Shown here: one piece after another, positions 62,755-64,000 of the stretch | How the letters are laid out: every line of letters begins with the position of its first letter | How positions within the stretch are numbered: the stretch's first letter is position 1 | NCBI GenBank assembly: GCA_029931535.1 | Contig: JAQPZY010001521.1 | Span: 2,995,501-3,059,500 of the forward strand | Direction: 5' to 3' | DNA length: 64,000 bases | Origin: Margaritifera margaritifera | Lineage: Eukaryota; Mollusca; Bivalvia; Unionida; Margaritiferidae | The notes under the pieces: model-generated | The model's database searches: none | What the model was told of the DNA's origin: nothing | The model's input: only the letters and a program-made list of their open reading frames with translations | Position numbers and translations under genes: made by a program

Positions 62755-62951
62755 CTGGTCAGGGTGGATCAACACATTGCAGATAGATGTTAAAATGATA
62801 GTGAAGATGAGGTCAGTTGCAAGGTTGGAACCAGAGGAAGTCAAGGATGGACTGATTCAGGCAGTCAAGGAGTTCACACAAATGAACCCAGATGAGGAGA
62901 TAATATCCGACATCAATCTATACTTTGTCTATGTCCAGCGAATTGCTACAG
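62755..62951 (+). CDS. Exon 16: SEA domain, C-terminal segment (second SEA)
   Basis: With the acceptor at TACTGTAG the exon is 197 nt, phase 2 to phase 1, donor GTATGT. After a short loop (WSGWINT) comes L-Q-I-D-V-K-M-I-V-K-M, then L-E-P-E-E-V-K-D-G-L-I-Q-A-V-K-E-F and a closing I-N-L-Y-F-V-Y-V. This parallels the ordered part of exon 2 position for position. The loop has no GSVVV cleavage motif. A second phase-compatible acceptor ending at 62682 would add 24 residues and start the segment with G-S, but its polypyrimidine tract is poorer. The donor end and the frame are firm; the start is not. Confidence 0.75.
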
Positions 62952-64000
62952 GTATGTACATATTTTTTCTTTTTACATTAAATTCTTTGGAAACTACTGT
63001 ATTTTCATAAGCATAAAATTGAAAATAAAACTAACAGACCATTTGTAAAGACCAAGATGCAAGGTAGTGTGTATTTTGTTGATCATTAAATTGTAAAAAT
63101 TATGTCGCAAATATGCCATCTTGACTTGGTTTGCAAAAAGTTTGATTTTTACATTATTTTCTGTCTGAAGTTCCATTTTGTGATATAGGTTATTCATGTT
63201 TGGGATTAGTTTATTTAGAAATGAGTCTTTAAGGATCAAATGCCATTTAAATAGTTTTTTTTTTTTTTTTCATCAGTTCTAATTGAAGTTATATTATGCA
63301 CTCAAACATTTATATAAAAGTTGTAAACCCCTAGGGGTGCAACACAGGGGTGACATCTGTACCCCACTCAATGGCATATTGGTTTTTTTTCCATCTGTTC
63401 CTTCCACATCTTACAAACAAACAAAAGTGAAGACCCTTGCTATACATGTGTCTGATTTTGCTCAAATATTGGGGTCAATATACAGCATATTAGACTTTCA
63501 CAGTTTCTACAGTTTTTCTGGTTGTCAGTTGTTCAAATTTTTACGAATTTAAATGAGAAGTCTGTAATGAAATCAAACTGCATTGGTCATACAAGCAAGC
63601 ACCAACTGGTAATAATTATACTCTAACTTTCAGTCGGAGGGTTCCTTTAAATTTGTGCATCTGGCATCAAGTTCATCCATATTCTCTATCCAGCCTGAAG
63701 CTTTATGTGAACACACGTTATTGAGACCAAACTTCAGGGCTCGAAAACTAACTTTTTCAGTACTTACAGCATTTTGATAGTTGTCATCTTTTCAACTAGC
63801 AAAAATCAGGCTATTTTTAATGTCCACTGGCATATTTCATATTTTGAAATAAAAATTTAAACACTCTAACAAAGTGCTGTTATGTTTTATTACTGGTTCT
63901 TGTCACTGGAGCATGATTGATGTTGCATAAAGTGGTTTACATTTAATAATATTGAAATTTGAATACAAAATATCACTAGCAAGAAACTTCTTATTCATTT
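62952..64000 (+). other. Start of intron 16, nothing recognised
   Basis: AT-rich sequence after the donor of exon 16. I looked for a further A-type exon (phase 1, C-x8-14-C) and saw none before the window ends. Confidence 0.55.

Overview
This window is eukaryotic nuclear DNA: AT-rich, intron-rich and full of dispersed and tandem repeats. The transposon set (jockey/CR1-like LINEs, tRNA-derived SINEs, a hAT remnant, a TA-inserting hairpin MITE) together with a SEA/WAP extracellular gene suggests an invertebrate animal. A mollusc or other lophotrochozoan is my best guess; this is inference, since no sequence search was possible.

One plus-strand gene spans essentially the whole window and is open at both ends. 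I assign 16 exons between 1534 and 62951, totalling about 2.94 kb of coding sequence (roughly 980 residues). The exon phases agree at every junction. The protein looks extracellular. In order it has: the later part of a SEA domain interrupted by a 228-residue Pro/Ser/Thr-rich, Asn-glycosylatable linker with five consecutive arginines; a two-exon cysteine module (A1-B1); a WAP four-disulfide-core domain; four more two-exon cysteine modules (A2-B2 to A5-B5); and a second, uninterrupted SEA domain. Each module (WAP, A+B pair, complete second SEA) is bounded by phase-1 introns, the usual sign of exon shuffling. I do not recognise the two-exon cysteine module as a named family; it is the best candidate here for an undescribed domain. 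No promoter, signal peptide, start codon, transmembrane segment, stop codon or polyadenylation site of the gene is visible.

Nearly everything else lies in the introns. There are twelve copies of a roughly 215-bp MITE built from two related hairpins (one copy interrupts a LINE and duplicates TA exactly), four tRNA-derived SINEs, two related TG...CA elements that look like solo LTRs, five non-LTR retrotransposon fragments (minus strand 38.1-38.5, 39.5-42.1 and 45.9-48.2 kb; plus strand 48.5-49.9 and 59.1-60.2 kb), a hAT transposase C-terminal fragment (19.5-19.9 kb), and many tandem arrays. The largest array is a 29-bp minisatellite of about 6.2 kb (28998-35231) that contains a 1197-bp segmental duplication. 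Five further arrays with different sequences share a period near 140-157 bp. No tRNA or rRNA gene and no CRISPR array was found.
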